DNA of 64,000 bases from SHAN690 sp038131955 (GCA_038131955.1 JAYPQK010000012.1:1-64000), one strand, 5' to 3'. Counted from the first letter of the stretch, positions 44,426 through 54,246 are shown. Notes: generated from the sequence alone by a model not told the origin. Translations and numbers: made by a program.

Positions 44426-45334
44426 ATGAAAACCAACCGCCTTTCTCAACTTCTGGTCATCTTGGTATGGAGTCTTCTGACCCTCGCAAGTTGCTCTGAC
44501 GAAGAAGCTGTGCAGTCGCTGCAACAGGAAAACGATGCGCTGAAGGAGCAGATCCAGATGCAAGAGGATAAGATCGTATCGCTGAGCTTGGGACGTAAAT
44601 TCGTCGACCGCTACTTCGATTCGCTCAAGCAATTGGACGAGAAGATCAGGAATCGGGCCGAGTCGGCGCGCAATGACGCTACCCTTCAACAGGACCTAAA
44701 TGAACTAGAAAACATCCTGCGCATCAATTCTTCCATCATGAAGGAAGTGGAGCAAATGATCACAGGCGGAGATCGGGCATCACGACTCTTAATGACCCAA
44801 ATACTCAAGTTGAATGAGGCGGTACAGGCTCAGGAGCGGGAGATCGTGAAGCTCTACTCAGACCTGGATCAAATGGAGGTCGACCTAGTGGAGTCTCGGG
44901 AGATGTATAGTCAGCTGAGGATGAAGTTCACAGCTCAGGAATTAGCCCTGCAAGAAAAGAATGAAGAGATCAAAGCGCTGCGCTCATAGGTGACATCCCT
45001 CGACCGACAGTTGCAAGATGCCGATACCAAGCTGCACGAGGCGTTTTACTACTACGGAACAAAGAATGAATTGATCCAAATGTCCCTGATCAAGCGCGCC
45101 GGGATGTTCTCTTGGGAAGTGGATGAGAATGCTGACCTCAGCGGATTGACCAAGATCGATTCTCGCTCTTTTGCGAGTCTGGATATCCCATCGGAGTCGA
45201 TCGAGTTCTTCTCAGAACATCCTTCCTCGGCCTACAGGATCGTCAAGAAGGAAGCGGGGAAGTCGACGCTCTATATCGACGATGGACAGCGCTTTTGGGA
45301 GCTGTCACGAGTGCTGATCATGCGGATAGAATAA
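44426..45334 (+). pseudogene. Coiled-coil lipoprotein interrupted by an in-frame TAG
   Basis: Two segments in one frame (44,426-44,989 and 44,990-45,334) are separated only by TAG at 44,987. The first encodes a lipoprotein (lipobox LTLASC) with a long coiled coil (QQENDALKEQIQMQEDKIV and further heptads). The second continues the coil (VTSLDRQLQDADTKLHEAFY) into a globular C-terminal domain. Continuation of the heptads across the stop shows that this was one protein of about 302 residues. A GAG or CAG to TAG change would explain it. The first part may still be made as a 187-residue lipoprotein. Confidence 0.75.
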
Positions 45335-45339
45335 GAACT

Positions 45340-46320
45340 CTACTCGTATTGTAGTCCAATGACATGGCGGATTCGATCCAAGGTCTCCATCGTGTCCAGT
45401 GATGCTTGCCACGGGTGTAGCTCAGTTTGAAGTAGTCCTTCTTTCAAGCCACGATGTACCTCTTCGATCTCATGCGAGTATCCAAGTCCACGATAGGGAA
45501 GGTGGTATTCCTGTTTTGTGCCGTCCTCTTTTAATAGCGTCAACTGTTCCGAATGATGGAATCGGCTATGAACCAGGATTTCGCCCTTCGTTCCGATAAC
45601 TCGAGCTTCCGTTGGTGTGTCCTCTAAGAGCGAAGAACGGAGCAGGGCAGAGGCGCCATTGAAGTATTGAGCCTTGACTTCGCATAAACCATCGACTCCA
45701 GTAGTGGTGAATTGCGCTTCCGCATCCATGGTTTCAGGTTTGCCTAGAAGTACTTGCGCCAAGTAGACCGGATAGATGCCAATGTCGAGCAGCGAACCAC
45801 CTCCCAAGGCTTTGTTGTAAAGCCGTCCTTCCGGATCAGTATGGCTCTTGAAACCAAAGTCGGCTTCCACACGAGTGACTTCGCCGATCTCTCCGGTGGT
45901 GATCAGTTCTAATAGCTTTTGGGTAGCTGGAATAAAGCGTGTCCACATGCCTTCCATCAAGAAGAGTCCACTTTCCTTCGCCTCTCGGATCAGGGTTTCC
46001 ACTTGCTGGCTGTTCATTCCAAGTGGTTTTTCGCAGAGTACCGATTTCCCATGTTTCAGGCACAACATGGCGTGTTCAAAATGAAAGACATGAGGTGTGG
46101 CTATGTATACCACATCTACCGCAGGGTCTTGTACAAGTTCTAGGTAGGTGTCGTAAGATCTCCGAGTATGGTACTCTTTAGCGAATCGCTCCGCCTTTTC
46201 TTTACTGCGAGATGCTAGCGCCTGAAGCTGACCTTCTTCAACCAAGGCGAGGTCGTGGGCAAATTTAGCAGCGATCTTACCAAGACCTAAAATGCCCCAA
46301 TGGATGCTTTTTTTCCTCAA
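45340..46320 (-). CDS. Gfo/Idh/MocA-family NAD(P)-dependent oxidoreductase
   Basis: The 326-residue protein has an N-terminal Rossmann fold (WGILGLGKIAAKFAHDL), the catalytic region CEKPLGMNSQQVE (Lys), and GGGSLLDIGIYPV. It resembles dihydrodiol or glucose-fructose oxidoreductase-like members; the substrate cannot be told. The start is a TTG at 46,320 overlapping the upstream TGA. A longer frame would overlap the previous gene in another frame and lacks family sequence. Confidence 0.85.
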   Translation of the reverse strand: MRKKSIHWGILGLGKIAAKFAHDLALVEEGQLQALASRSKEKAERFAKEYHTRRSYDTYLELVQDPAVDVVYIATPHVFHFEHAMLCLKHGKSVLCEKPLGMNSQQVETLIREAKESGLFLMEGMWTRFIPATQKLLELITTGEIGEVTRVEADFGFKSHTDPEGRLYNKALGGGSLLDIGIYPVYLAQVLLGKPETMDAEAQFTTTGVDGLCEVKAQYFNGASALLRSSLLEDTPTEARVIGTKGEILVHSRFHHSEQLTLLKEDGTKQEYHLPYRGLGYSHEIEEVHRGLKEGLLQTELHPWQASLDTMETLDRIRHVIGLQYE

Positions 46321-46568
46321 GATAATCCGCGCTCCTTCATGATGGCCTCGACCTCCTTCTTCTTGAATTGAGGCTTCTTGATCAACTTGTAGACAAAATA
46401 GATCGGGATCAACATCAACCACCCAAAAGTGCCTTTGACCACGCTGTAGATCACAACGCCGATCAGAAAGCCTACGATAACAGCATCGATCGTCCCCTGA
46501 TTCTTCAGTTTTTTGACTTCACGCTTTAGCTCATCATCCGATAATTCTCTTAGCCTAGCCGTATCCAT
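46317..46568 (-). CDS. Small two-helix membrane protein
   Basis: The 83-residue protein has a charged N-terminal helix (RLRELSDDELKREVKKLKNQ), two membrane helices (IDAVIVGFLIGVVIYSVV and WLMLIPIYFVYKLI) and a basic tail. It overlaps the oxidoreductase gene by TTGA. Function unknown. Confidence 0.65.
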   Translation of the reverse strand: MDTARLRELSDDELKREVKKLKNQGTIDAVIVGFLIGVVIYSVVKGTFGWLMLIPIYFVYKLIKKPQFKKKEVEAIMKERGLS

Positions 46569-46681
46569 ATTCATTCTCTTGCATCTTTCAAACTGACCTT
46601 ACCAACTCCAAACCAAGGAGCGCCAACGACGTCAAACTCTCAAACCCTCGCGCAGCGAGCCAAACATTCAAACCCGCAAAC

Positions 46682-47917
46682 TCAAAACTCCACCTCAACC
46701 TCGATCTGCTCCGAGCCGCGCTTCACGATCACCTTGGCTTTCTGACCATTCTCGAATTGAGATAGCCCTTCCATATACGATTGCATATCCTTGATCTCAA
46801 CGTCTCCCATTTTGATCACAATATCACCGCGCTCGAGACCCGCCTTTTCCGCCGGACGATCAGGAATGACGCCATCGATCTTCATGCCCAGACCTTGGAA
46901 CATGTAGTCTGGCATCACACCCAGCGTTACTTTGAATCGAGGTGTTTCATTCTCCTCACTCTTGGTCTTCTGGTAGTCCAACTTGCCCTCCTTCTTCACA
47001 TCAGCGATCACGCGGTAAATGAGGTCACTTACTTGCTTCACGCCCTCGATGTTGACCTTCTCGAAGTCATCGCTTGGCTTGTGGTAGTCTGAGTGCTGAC
47101 CGGTAAAGAAGTGCAATGCAGGAATTCCCTCGAGGTAGAAGCTCGTATGATCCGACGGACCGATACCGGATTCTCCTTTGACCAATTCGAGCTTGTTTGT
47201 ATTCGCCGCGTCCAGTGCCTTAGTCCACTTGGAAGAAGTTCCTACGGCGTTCACGGCTAACTTATTGCTGTCTAGTCGACCCACCATGTCCATATTGATC
47301 ATGTAGTTGATGTTCGCTAGTGGAACCGTCGGATTCTTCACAAAACTCTTGCTGCCCCAGAGCCCTTTTTCTTCACCACTGAATGCGATGAAGAGATAGT
47401 TATTCTGCTTTAAGCCTTCCGCGTCTTTCAACATGCGAGCCAATTCCAAAACCGCAGCCACGCCACTGGCATTATCGTCCGCGCCATTGTGGACCGCCTT
47501 TTCTCCGGTGTGGAGTGATCCCTCGGCTCCCGTGCCCAAATGATCGTAGTGTGCACCAATCACCACGGTATGGACAGCTCCTTTGTCGATGTACCCGATC
47601 ACATTCTTTCCCGTAATGGGCATGGATTCAGTAACGACATTCTCGGCATGTGGATTCGGTCGAGGAGTGAATGTAAAGCTCTGAAAGTATCCGCCGATGC
47701 CGTAAGGAGTGAGTCCCAGCTTTTCCATACGACCCGCGATATAATCCGCCGCCATGGCTTCACCCGGGGTACCCGTCTCGCGACCATTCATCTTATCGTC
47801 TGACAGGGTTTTGACATCCTTTGCAATGCTTTTGATGGCTTTTTTATCCTCTCCCGATTGCGCATAGGCCGAGAATGCTATCCCCAAAACCAGCACAAAT
47901 CCGATCAATCGTTTCAT
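46682..47917 (-). CDS. Secreted M28 family aminopeptidase with PDZ domain
   Basis: The 411-residue protein has a signal peptide (ending AYAQ). Its M28 zinc peptidase domain carries the ligands in GAHYDHLG, NGADDNASGVAAVLELA, FSGEEKGLWGS, INMDMVGR and SDYHKPSDD. The C-terminal PDZ domain (IPDRPAEKAGLERGDIVIKM) may hold substrate or partners. It is probably an extracellular or periplasmic peptidase. Confidence 0.92.
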   Translation of the reverse strand: MKRLIGFVLVLGIAFSAYAQSGEDKKAIKSIAKDVKTLSDDKMNGRETGTPGEAMAADYIAGRMEKLGLTPYGIGGYFQSFTFTPRPNPHAENVVTESMPITGKNVIGYIDKGAVHTVVIGAHYDHLGTGAEGSLHTGEKAVHNGADDNASGVAAVLELARMLKDAEGLKQNNYLFIAFSGEEKGLWGSKSFVKNPTVPLANINYMINMDMVGRLDSNKLAVNAVGTSSKWTKALDAANTNKLELVKGESGIGPSDHTSFYLEGIPALHFFTGQHSDYHKPSDDFEKVNIEGVKQVSDLIYRVIADVKKEGKLDYQKTKSEENETPRFKVTLGVMPDYMFQGLGMKIDGVIPDRPAEKAGLERGDIVIKMGDVEIKDMQSYMEGLSQFENGQKAKVIVKRGSEQIEVEVEF

Positions 47918-47984
47918 TTTCTTGCGTTTGACGCGAATCTACTGCTCAAAATCTAATCAACGACCACTATCATTGCACCCCCAA

Positions 47985-49115
47985 ATGAAATCAATGAAGA
48001 AGTTCAAGATCATTTTAGTTCTGACGATTGCGCTTGCCGCCTGTCAAAACAGTTCTACCAAGAATGAACAAGCTGATGAAAGCGCCGATGGTTGGTCTGG
48101 TGCTACGGTAACGGATGTCGTGCACTATCCAGAGGAATCCCACTTGACCAATGTTCGACAGTTGACCTACGGTGGCGATAACGCCGAGGCGTATTGGAGT
48201 TTTAACGATGAAATGCTTGTTTTTCAGGCGACCAATCCGAACTGGGAAACGGAGTGCGATCAGATCTACATCACGCGCTGGAAAGAGGATAAACTCGATA
48301 CGGAGCGTGCTGACCTCGTGAGTACAGGGTGGGGTAGAACCACTTGTTCTTACTTCCTTCCGGGCGACTCTACCATTGTGTATGCTTCGACACACGTAGC
48401 CGACTCCAACTGTCCGGCAAAGCCTGAGAAGCGTGAAGACGGAAAGTACGTTTGGCCGATCTACGAGACCTTCGATATCTACGTAACCGACCTGACCGGA
48501 AAGATCATCGACACCTTGACCGACGAACCCGGCTACGACGCGGAAGCTACGGTCTCTCCTAAGGGCGATAAGATCGTCTTCACCTCGATCCGTACAGGTG
48601 ATCTAGAACTCTACACCATGAACATCGATGGTTCGGATGTAGTGCAGATCACGAACGAACTCGGCTATGATGGAGGGGCATTCTTTTCACCTGACGGAAC
48701 CAAATTGATCTTCCGTTCAAGCCGTCCAAAGACGGATGAGGACATCGCTGTGTATAAGGAGCTCCTTGCTGAAGGATTGGTAATGCCCACGGAAATGGAA
48801 TTGTACATGTGCGATGTGGATGGTTCAAACATGAAGAAGCTGACCAACCTCGGTCAAGCGAATTGGTGTCCGTTCTTTCACCCGAATGGGGATAAGGTCA
48901 TCTTCGCGAGTAACCACGCCACTGAGCGCGGTTATCCGTTCAATCTTTACATGATCGATACCAACGGGAATAACCTTGAGCAGATCACTCACGATAACGT
49001 TTTCGATGCCTTCCCGGTGTTTTCCAACAACGGCAAGCATTTGGTCTTCAGTTCCAACCGGAATAATGGAGGAACACGCGAGACGAATCTATTTGTAGCG
49101 GATTGGGTAGATTAG
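47985..49115 (+). CDS. TolB-like beta-propeller lipoprotein
   Basis: The 376-residue lipoprotein (lipobox LTIALAAC) contains WD40/TolB-type PD40 blades: DAEATVSPKGDKIVFTSIRT, GGAFFSPDGTKLIFRSSR, CPFFHPNGDKVIFASNH and AFPVFSNNGKHLVFSSNR. The start at 47,985 is chosen for the signal peptide. A box TATCATTG followed by CACCCCC lies just upstream, close to the promoter consensus with one mismatch. Function unknown. Confidence 0.85.
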   Translation: MKSMKKFKIILVLTIALAACQNSSTKNEQADESADGWSGATVTDVVHYPEESHLTNVRQLTYGGDNAEAYWSFNDEMLVFQATNPNWETECDQIYITRWKEDKLDTERADLVSTGWGRTTCSYFLPGDSTIVYASTHVADSNCPAKPEKREDGKYVWPIYETFDIYVTDLTGKIIDTLTDEPGYDAEATVSPKGDKIVFTSIRTGDLELYTMNIDGSDVVQITNELGYDGGAFFSPDGTKLIFRSSRPKTDEDIAVYKELLAEGLVMPTEMELYMCDVDGSNMKKLTNLGQANWCPFFHPNGDKVIFASNHATERGYPFNLYMIDTNGNNLEQITHDNVFDAFPVFSNNGKHLVFSSNRNNGGTRETNLFVADWVD

Positions 49116-49135
49116 TTGCCTAAGCGCGACAAAAG

Positions 49136-49447
49136 ATGAGCTGGTTAGAAAAGCTGAAGACAAGGTGGGGTTTAGATACCTTCTGGCAGGTGGTTCTTGT
49201 CCTGCTGGTGTTCACTTGTACTGGCTTCACGGTCCTATTCATCAAAGAGCCGTTGTTGGAACTCATCGTCGGTGATGGAGAGAAACAGTGGTGGATGACG
49301 GTCCTCTACTTTTTGCTAATTCTTCCTGTATACAACGTTCTATTGCTTGCCTACGGATTTATTTTTGGTCAGTTCCACTTCTTTTGGAAGTACGAGAAGA
49401 AGACCTTCAAGCGGATCGGGAAACTCTTTCGTCCGAAGGAGTCGTGA
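49136..49447 (+). CDS. Small two-helix membrane protein, DUF6787-like
   Basis: The 103-residue protein has two membrane helices (FWQVVLVLLVFTCTGFTVLF and WWMTVLYFLLILPVYNVLL) and a basic C-terminal tail. It resembles small conserved Bacteroidota proteins that I recall as DUF6787; the name is not certain. Confidence 0.6.
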   Translation: MSWLEKLKTRWGLDTFWQVVLVLLVFTCTGFTVLFIKEPLLELIVGDGEKQWWMTVLYFLLILPVYNVLLLAYGFIFGQFHFFWKYEKKTFKRIGKLFRPKES

Positions 49448-49450
49448 GGG

Positions 49451-50509
49451 TCAATTGATGAATGGGTTCTCGTTCTTGTAGTTGCGCGTCACGAAGTCCA
49501 GCGCTGCTTGCAGGATCTCTCCCATATTTTCCGCCTTCTTAAAGTTGACGTCACCGGTGAGGTCAAGTAGGTCAGACTTGAGTTGCTCGACCTTTTCAGG
49601 CAGTGAAATCACATCCTCGTTCATGCATTCCATCAGGGCGTGAAGCCTAGTGCTCTCGCTTGTCGCGCGCTTTGCAAGAAGAGATCGCTCTTCTTTGATG
49701 TATTGATCCATAGAACCCTGTGTGAATACATCGAGGGTCATCTTCACAAGTTCATTATTCTCTGGTAGGAACTGAGGTTTGTACACCTTCATTTTCCCTT
49801 CATAGCTCTGCTGGTCAAAGTCGATGGCCCGCACCCTATACTGCACTCGATCAAAGTCCTGCGTGATCACAATGACGTAGTTATAGGACCGCATATCACC
49901 AAGGAGTCGAATGAAACTGCGTTCGTTGAACTTGACGAACTCTTTTGCTAGGGCTTTTCTATCCTGTTCGGAAAGGCTGGCAAGATGTTCTTGAATGAAT
50001 ACATCACCGGGAATACCTACGATGTGCTCTTCGATCAGCGTATCCTCATAGACCTGAAAGTGAATGTCATTAGGTGAAAGCAGGTCTTCGAGTTCCAGTC
50101 CGTACACCCGAGAGGCATCGGCTTTTTTGATGTAGAGATAGGTGTAGTTGTCGTTGATGATGTTCCTCACCTTGATCCGAAAGGGCTTGCTGTTTCCGAA
50201 GGTGCAATAGGCAATATAATCAACGGTGAGGTAGGGGAGAATGCTATCGCTACCGTCGGAGTGCAAGATGGAGTACAGGCGTTTTAAGCTCAAAATGATC
50301 TCATCTCGGTCGCCGTGGGCGTACATGCAGTTTACCCACAGCGTGTCTTCTCCCTGGTCATCTATGATGGGGAGAGAACCCTCAAAGCGAAGCAGGTCCT
50401 CATAAGCAATGGGAATCTTGATCGTACGACCGTAGGTGTTGAGATAGTCGTAGAACCTAGGAGTGATCGGGTAGGCAGGCTTCTTTTTGGAGATGAGTTT
50501 TTCTTCCAT
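49451..50509 (-). CDS. Conserved Bacteroidota protein of unknown function
   Basis: The 352-residue cytoplasmic protein contains FGNSKPFRIKVRNIINDNYT, YIKKADASRVYGLELEDLL and EEHIVGIPGDVFI. I recall close relatives across Flavobacteriia, always uncharacterised. The charge and motif pattern (KKADASRVYG) hints at a nucleotide- or kinase-like fold, but this is only a guess. Confidence 0.65.
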   Translation of the reverse strand: MEEKLISKKKPAYPITPRFYDYLNTYGRTIKIPIAYEDLLRFEGSLPIIDDQGEDTLWVNCMYAHGDRDEIILSLKRLYSILHSDGSDSILPYLTVDYIAYCTFGNSKPFRIKVRNIINDNYTYLYIKKADASRVYGLELEDLLSPNDIHFQVYEDTLIEEHIVGIPGDVFIQEHLASLSEQDRKALAKEFVKFNERSFIRLLGDMRSYNYVIVITQDFDRVQYRVRAIDFDQQSYEGKMKVYKPQFLPENNELVKMTLDVFTQGSMDQYIKEERSLLAKRATSESTRLHALMECMNEDVISLPEKVEQLKSDLLDLTGDVNFKKAENMGEILQAALDFVTRNYKNENPFIN

Positions 50510-50638
50510 GTCACATTATCACCTCCCCAAAATACTCATTCCTTGGAGGTGAAGCCTTATGAATTGTATGCTATTCATCAGGAGTCTTGAGAAGTGGAAG
50601 CTATAGGGCTTCTATACTCTCTTGGAGGCGAGTCAAAA

Positions 50639-51874
50639 TTACTTTCCAAGGTATTTCTGGGTAAGGCCCTTTATGGTCAGTCCTTGACCGAGGATACTGA
50701 AAACGACAACGGTGTATGTCAAGCTCAGGATCAACTCTTTCCCCATTACTTCTGGAAGCGAAAGGGCAAGGGCAATGGAGATACCACCTCGTAATCCTCC
50801 CCAAGTGATGATCTTGGCCGTTCCGGGCAACAGCTCAAGACGTTTCTGGAAAAGTCGAACGGCTGGCCAAACGGCAGCATACCGAGCTAGGACGATGAGG
50901 GGAATCAATGCGATACCCGCTAAAAGCCAATTGACATGATATTCAACCAATAGAAGTTCTAATCCGATCAAGACAAACAGAATGGCATTGAGAAGCAAGT
51001 CGACCAATTCCCAAAACTTGTCTACGTATATTTCCGTTTGATCATCCATCGCTGCATCACGAGCTCGATTACCAATGAGCAAGCCCGCCACCACAACAGC
51101 GAGAGGCGCCGACATGTGGAAGTAGACAGCAATCACGTGAGTAGCCATGACCAATGCCAATGTGATCAGAACCTCTACTTCATAGTTGCTGATACTTCGC
51201 ATGAACCGGAAGGCGATATAACCCATTAACCAGCCAAACAGCAGTCCGCCTATGACCTCTATGCCGAAAAGCTGCAAAACATCGAAGGCCGTCACGCTAC
51301 CTTCATTGGAAGCCAAGCTCAGGATCACAATAAAGAGCACTACGGCTATACCGTCGTTGAACAGGCTCTCTCCGGCAATTTTGATCTCTAATTTCTTCGG
51401 GACCTTGGCATCCTTCAATATTCGAAGTACAGCGATAGGATCTGTGGGAGAGATGAGTACCCCAAATAGGAGAAGGTACATGAACGGTAGGTCGATCCCG
51501 ATCAGGCTGAGGATCAAATGCGTGGAGCCAGCCACGAGAAAGGCGCTGAGAATAACGCCGATCGAAGCCAAGGAAAGGATAGGTCCAATGTAACGCTTCA
51601 ACTTTTCATAGTCGGTGTGCAGAGCACCGGCAAAGAGGAGGAAGCTGAGCATGATATCCAGGATCACTTCGCTTAGGTCGATGCTCCCCACCAGAGTCTT
51701 CGCACTGTCTAAGACTCCGGGAACAACTATGTCAACCGCAACGATCATCAGACTCATGATGAGGGATATAGCCATGAGGCCAATGGTGGTGGGCAACTTT
51801 AAAAAGCGGAAGTTGAGGTATCCGAAGGCCGCGGCCAATACGGTCAGTAGAGATATGATCTGAAAGTTATCCAT
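50639..51874 (-). CDS. CPA1-family Na+(K+)/H+ antiporter, NhaP-like
   Basis: The 411-residue protein has about 12 membrane helices with the antiporter motifs LISPTDPIAVL (TDP) and GESLFNDGIAVVLF (ND). It ends with ITWGGLRGGISIALALSL, typical of CPA1 exchangers. It likely exports Na+ in exchange for protons, as expected of a marine cell. It lacks the long cytoplasmic RCK or TrkA_C tail. Confidence 0.9.
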   Translation of the reverse strand: MDNFQIISLLTVLAAAFGYLNFRFLKLPTTIGLMAISLIMSLMIVAVDIVVPGVLDSAKTLVGSIDLSEVILDIMLSFLLFAGALHTDYEKLKRYIGPILSLASIGVILSAFLVAGSTHLILSLIGIDLPFMYLLLFGVLISPTDPIAVLRILKDAKVPKKLEIKIAGESLFNDGIAVVLFIVILSLASNEGSVTAFDVLQLFGIEVIGGLLFGWLMGYIAFRFMRSISNYEVEVLITLALVMATHVIAVYFHMSAPLAVVVAGLLIGNRARDAAMDDQTEIYVDKFWELVDLLLNAILFVLIGLELLLVEYHVNWLLAGIALIPLIVLARYAAVWPAVRLFQKRLELLPGTAKIITWGGLRGGISIALALSLPEVMGKELILSLTYTVVVFSILGQGLTIKGLTQKYLGK

Positions 51875-51928
51875 GAGTTTGCCGCAAGTTACAAAGCACG
51901 TTTGTCTTGCCGAGGCTCAAAGAAAGGA

Positions 51929-53059
51929 TCAAAAGGCCTCTCCAATGAAAAAATAGAACCCAAACCCTTCCCGTGTGGCTGCTATATCAAATCTGGTGTA
52001 TACATCCTTTTTTGGGAATAATAGAAACCGAGGGCCAAGGCCTGCAGACCATTGAATGCGGCGAGTACTGAATCCCTCCAAGGAAGGTGCTACTTGTCCC
52101 GCACTGGCGAAAGCCGATAATCCCCAGCGTTTCGCAAAGGGTAAGGGAAGCATGCGAAACTCGGTTTGTCCTGCGATCATCTGTCGATCTCGGTATCGAC
52201 CGAGATAGAATCCGCGCATCAGACGTTCGCCACCCATAAGGGCCATTTGGTTGAAGGGAACCGTTCCACCAGTGAACTGACCGTAAAGCTGAAACGCTAT
52301 GACATTGTTCTTTCCTACGGGTCGATAAATCCGAGCATCAGAGAATAAGGAATGAAAGGAGAATGAGCTTCCCCATTCCTCTCGACTTGATAACCAGGCG
52401 AGTTCCATGAATAACCCATCTCGCACATTCAGCACATTGTGTCTGTTGTCGTATACCAATCCCCAGCCTAACGACAGGTCTACAAAACCATCCGACCCCA
52501 CTGGGTACTGAAATCCTTGGGGTTCCACAATATCAAAACGGACGTTTCGCATGAGCTCAAAATCCACTTCCGGGCCCGTGTAGAGGGAAGGGATGAGCTT
52601 GAAGAGTACGCGTTCTCGAAATCGAAATTCAGTCGCTGAGATGGTCGCCTTTACGTCAGGCGTGGTTTCCGGACCAATGTTGTAGTAGGAGAGAGGGAAG
52701 TTTTGGAATTTGACCAAACCTAGCAGGAAGAACTGGTCTCGGTTGGTGTAAAGAGCGTGGTCTATATATCCTCCATATTGATTCTCGAGTGTGACGAAAG
52801 TGAAGGATGATACCTCAGAAAGGCGATTCATGGTGTCCCTGCGCGCGCGATAGACCAAGACAGAACTGATGCCAAGTTCAAAGCTGGTTTCTGGTGCGTA
52901 GGCGATCGTAGGATAGGCAATGAATTTTGGTTGTGCCGAAGAAGAGGTGTCTTGAAGAATGTGATCCAAGTATCGCTTGAGGATCGACTGACCTCTAGCA
53001 GGAGAGGTTAGACCGCCTGTAAGCAGCGTTAGTAAGGCGATACAGACCAATTTTTGCAT
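51929..53059 (-). CDS. Outer-membrane protein of the BamA/TamA surface-antigen family, no POTRA domains
   Basis: The 376-residue protein has a signal peptide (ending ARGQ) and a 16-strand-type barrel. The lid-loop motif is MGGERLMRGFYLGRYRDR, and the barrel ends with aromatic Phe. No POTRA repeats precede the barrel, so it is a short Bac_surface_Ag member. The start at ATG 53,059 fits a TACTTTTG box seven bases upstream. Confidence 0.85.
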   Translation of the reverse strand: MQKLVCIALLTLLTGGLTSPARGQSILKRYLDHILQDTSSSAQPKFIAYPTIAYAPETSFELGISSVLVYRARRDTMNRLSEVSSFTFVTLENQYGGYIDHALYTNRDQFFLLGLVKFQNFPLSYYNIGPETTPDVKATISATEFRFRERVLFKLIPSLYTGPEVDFELMRNVRFDIVEPQGFQYPVGSDGFVDLSLGWGLVYDNRHNVLNVRDGLFMELAWLSSREEWGSSFSFHSLFSDARIYRPVGKNNVIAFQLYGQFTGGTVPFNQMALMGGERLMRGFYLGRYRDRQMIAGQTEFRMLPLPFAKRWGLSAFASAGQVAPSLEGFSTRRIQWSAGLGPRFLLFPKKDVYTRFDIAATREGFGFYFFIGEAF

Positions 53060-53066
53060 AGAGGTG

Positions 53067-53074
53067 CAAAAGTA
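53067..53074 (-). promoter_or_regulatory. -7 box TACTTTTG of the barrel gene, near-leaderless
   Basis: On the minus strand the order is TACTTTTG, CACCTCT, ATG. It has the same layout and downstream CACCTC as the mnmE promoter. Confidence 0.6.
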
Positions 53075-53180
53075 GCCCAGCAAGGTATTACTGATTCGCA
53101 GGAACTCATTGTCTAATTCAAGTTGTGCGGAAACTTTACCTGGGTTCGAAGGTTTGATGACACGATGGAAAAAGCCAACA

Positions 53181-53648
53181 CTACCTTTTTAGCACAATTT
53201 CAGCTTTGTTCACTACTAGGGTAGGATTGTCGGACGCTACTAACATTCCTTTAAAAGTGTAATTCGCATCTTCTTCTACCCTTAATTTGGTGTTCTTTCC
53301 TTCAAAACGCCAGTCCGTCTTACCGTTGATGGATGTTTTTACCTCATTGACTGAGACATGCTTTTCGGTTGGATCCAATTCCAATTGACCATGGAGCTTT
53401 CCATCTTTGAATATCTCCAATTTGAACCTCAATTCTACGTTGCCTTCATATTCAATGTCCATGTCCGACCATATTGCGATCTCCTCGTCTTTTGTCAATT
53501 CGACGGATACCTCTTTCATGATCATGTTGTCATGACTACTGACTTCATTGATCGGGATTCTCGCAATTTCTTCACCGAAGATGGCGCTGCAACTTGCGAG
53601 TAGGATGGTGGCCAAACCTGTGACCCAAGCTAAATGCGTAGTTTTCAT
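53181..53648 (-). CDS. Uncharacterised small lipoprotein
   Basis: The 155-residue lipoprotein (lipobox ILLASC) has a beta-rich mature part (IEYEGNVELRFKLEIFKDGK, DWRFEGKNTKLRVEEDANYT). I do not recognise a family. It lies alone between the barrel gene and a divergent DUF2721 gene. Confidence 0.6.
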   Translation of the reverse strand: MKTTHLAWVTGLATILLASCSAIFGEEIARIPINEVSSHDNMIMKEVSVELTKDEEIAIWSDMDIEYEGNVELRFKLEIFKDGKLHGQLELDPTEKHVSVNEVKTSINGKTDWRFEGKNTKLRVEEDANYTFKGMLVASDNPTLVVNKAEIVLKR

Positions 53649-53799
53649 AGTTCCTCAATAATAAAAAAGTCCTAAATCATACTGCCTTTCTGATTCTATA
53701 TTCGAATATCTAGATAGCAAAAATTCAAGGATCTACTTATTGCTAATAGACCATTTATGAGAGGAACCTTTACTTTGGTGTGAAGGTTATACAAGAACA

Positions 53800-54246
53800 A
53801 TGGAAGAACTAACACTGACGACCCCCGCGCTGCTCTTTTCGGCGATCTCATTGATCATGCTGGCCTATACCAATCGCTTTTTAGCCTATGCGGCGGTCAT
53901 CCGGAACCTGCACGACAAATACCTCGAGCAGAAGGATAATCATCTGATCGAGCAAATACGCAACTTAAAGCGACGCTTGCAGTTGACCCGTCTCATGCAG
54001 ATCTTAGGGATCAGCAGCTTGTTGCTTTGCGTATTGACCATGTTCTTGATCTACGTTGATTTCCATCTAACGGCGATCTGGGCCTTTGGCATCGCTTTGA
54101 TATTGCTCATCCTTTCCTTGGCCTTTCTGATCATGGAGATCCAGATATCCATTCATGCACTCAGTCTCCACCTAAAGGACATTGAGGAACATATCGGTCC
54201 TATCGGTGGCATCTTATCGAAGATCAAGCGATCCAAGGATGCTTGA
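53800..54246 (+). CDS. DUF2721 membrane protein
   Basis: The 148-residue protein has three membrane helices: TPALLFSAISLIMLAYTNRF near the start, then ILGISSLLLCVLTMFLIYV and IWAFGIALILLILSLAFLI. The RNLHDKYLEQ loop agrees with DUF2721. Function unknown. It is the last ordinary chromosomal gene before the cassette array. Confidence 0.8.
   Translation: MEELTLTTPALLFSAISLIMLAYTNRFLAYAAVIRNLHDKYLEQKDNHLIEQIRNLKRRLQLTRLMQILGISSLLLCVLTMFLIYVDFHLTAIWAFGIALILLILSLAFLIMEIQISIHALSLHLKDIEEHIGPIGGILSKIKRSKDA

Noticed and set aside
44987..44989. Pyrrolysine or amber readthrough in the coiled-coil lipoprotein
   Set aside because: Other genes here end in TAG or are cut by TAA and TGA; nothing suggests recoding.
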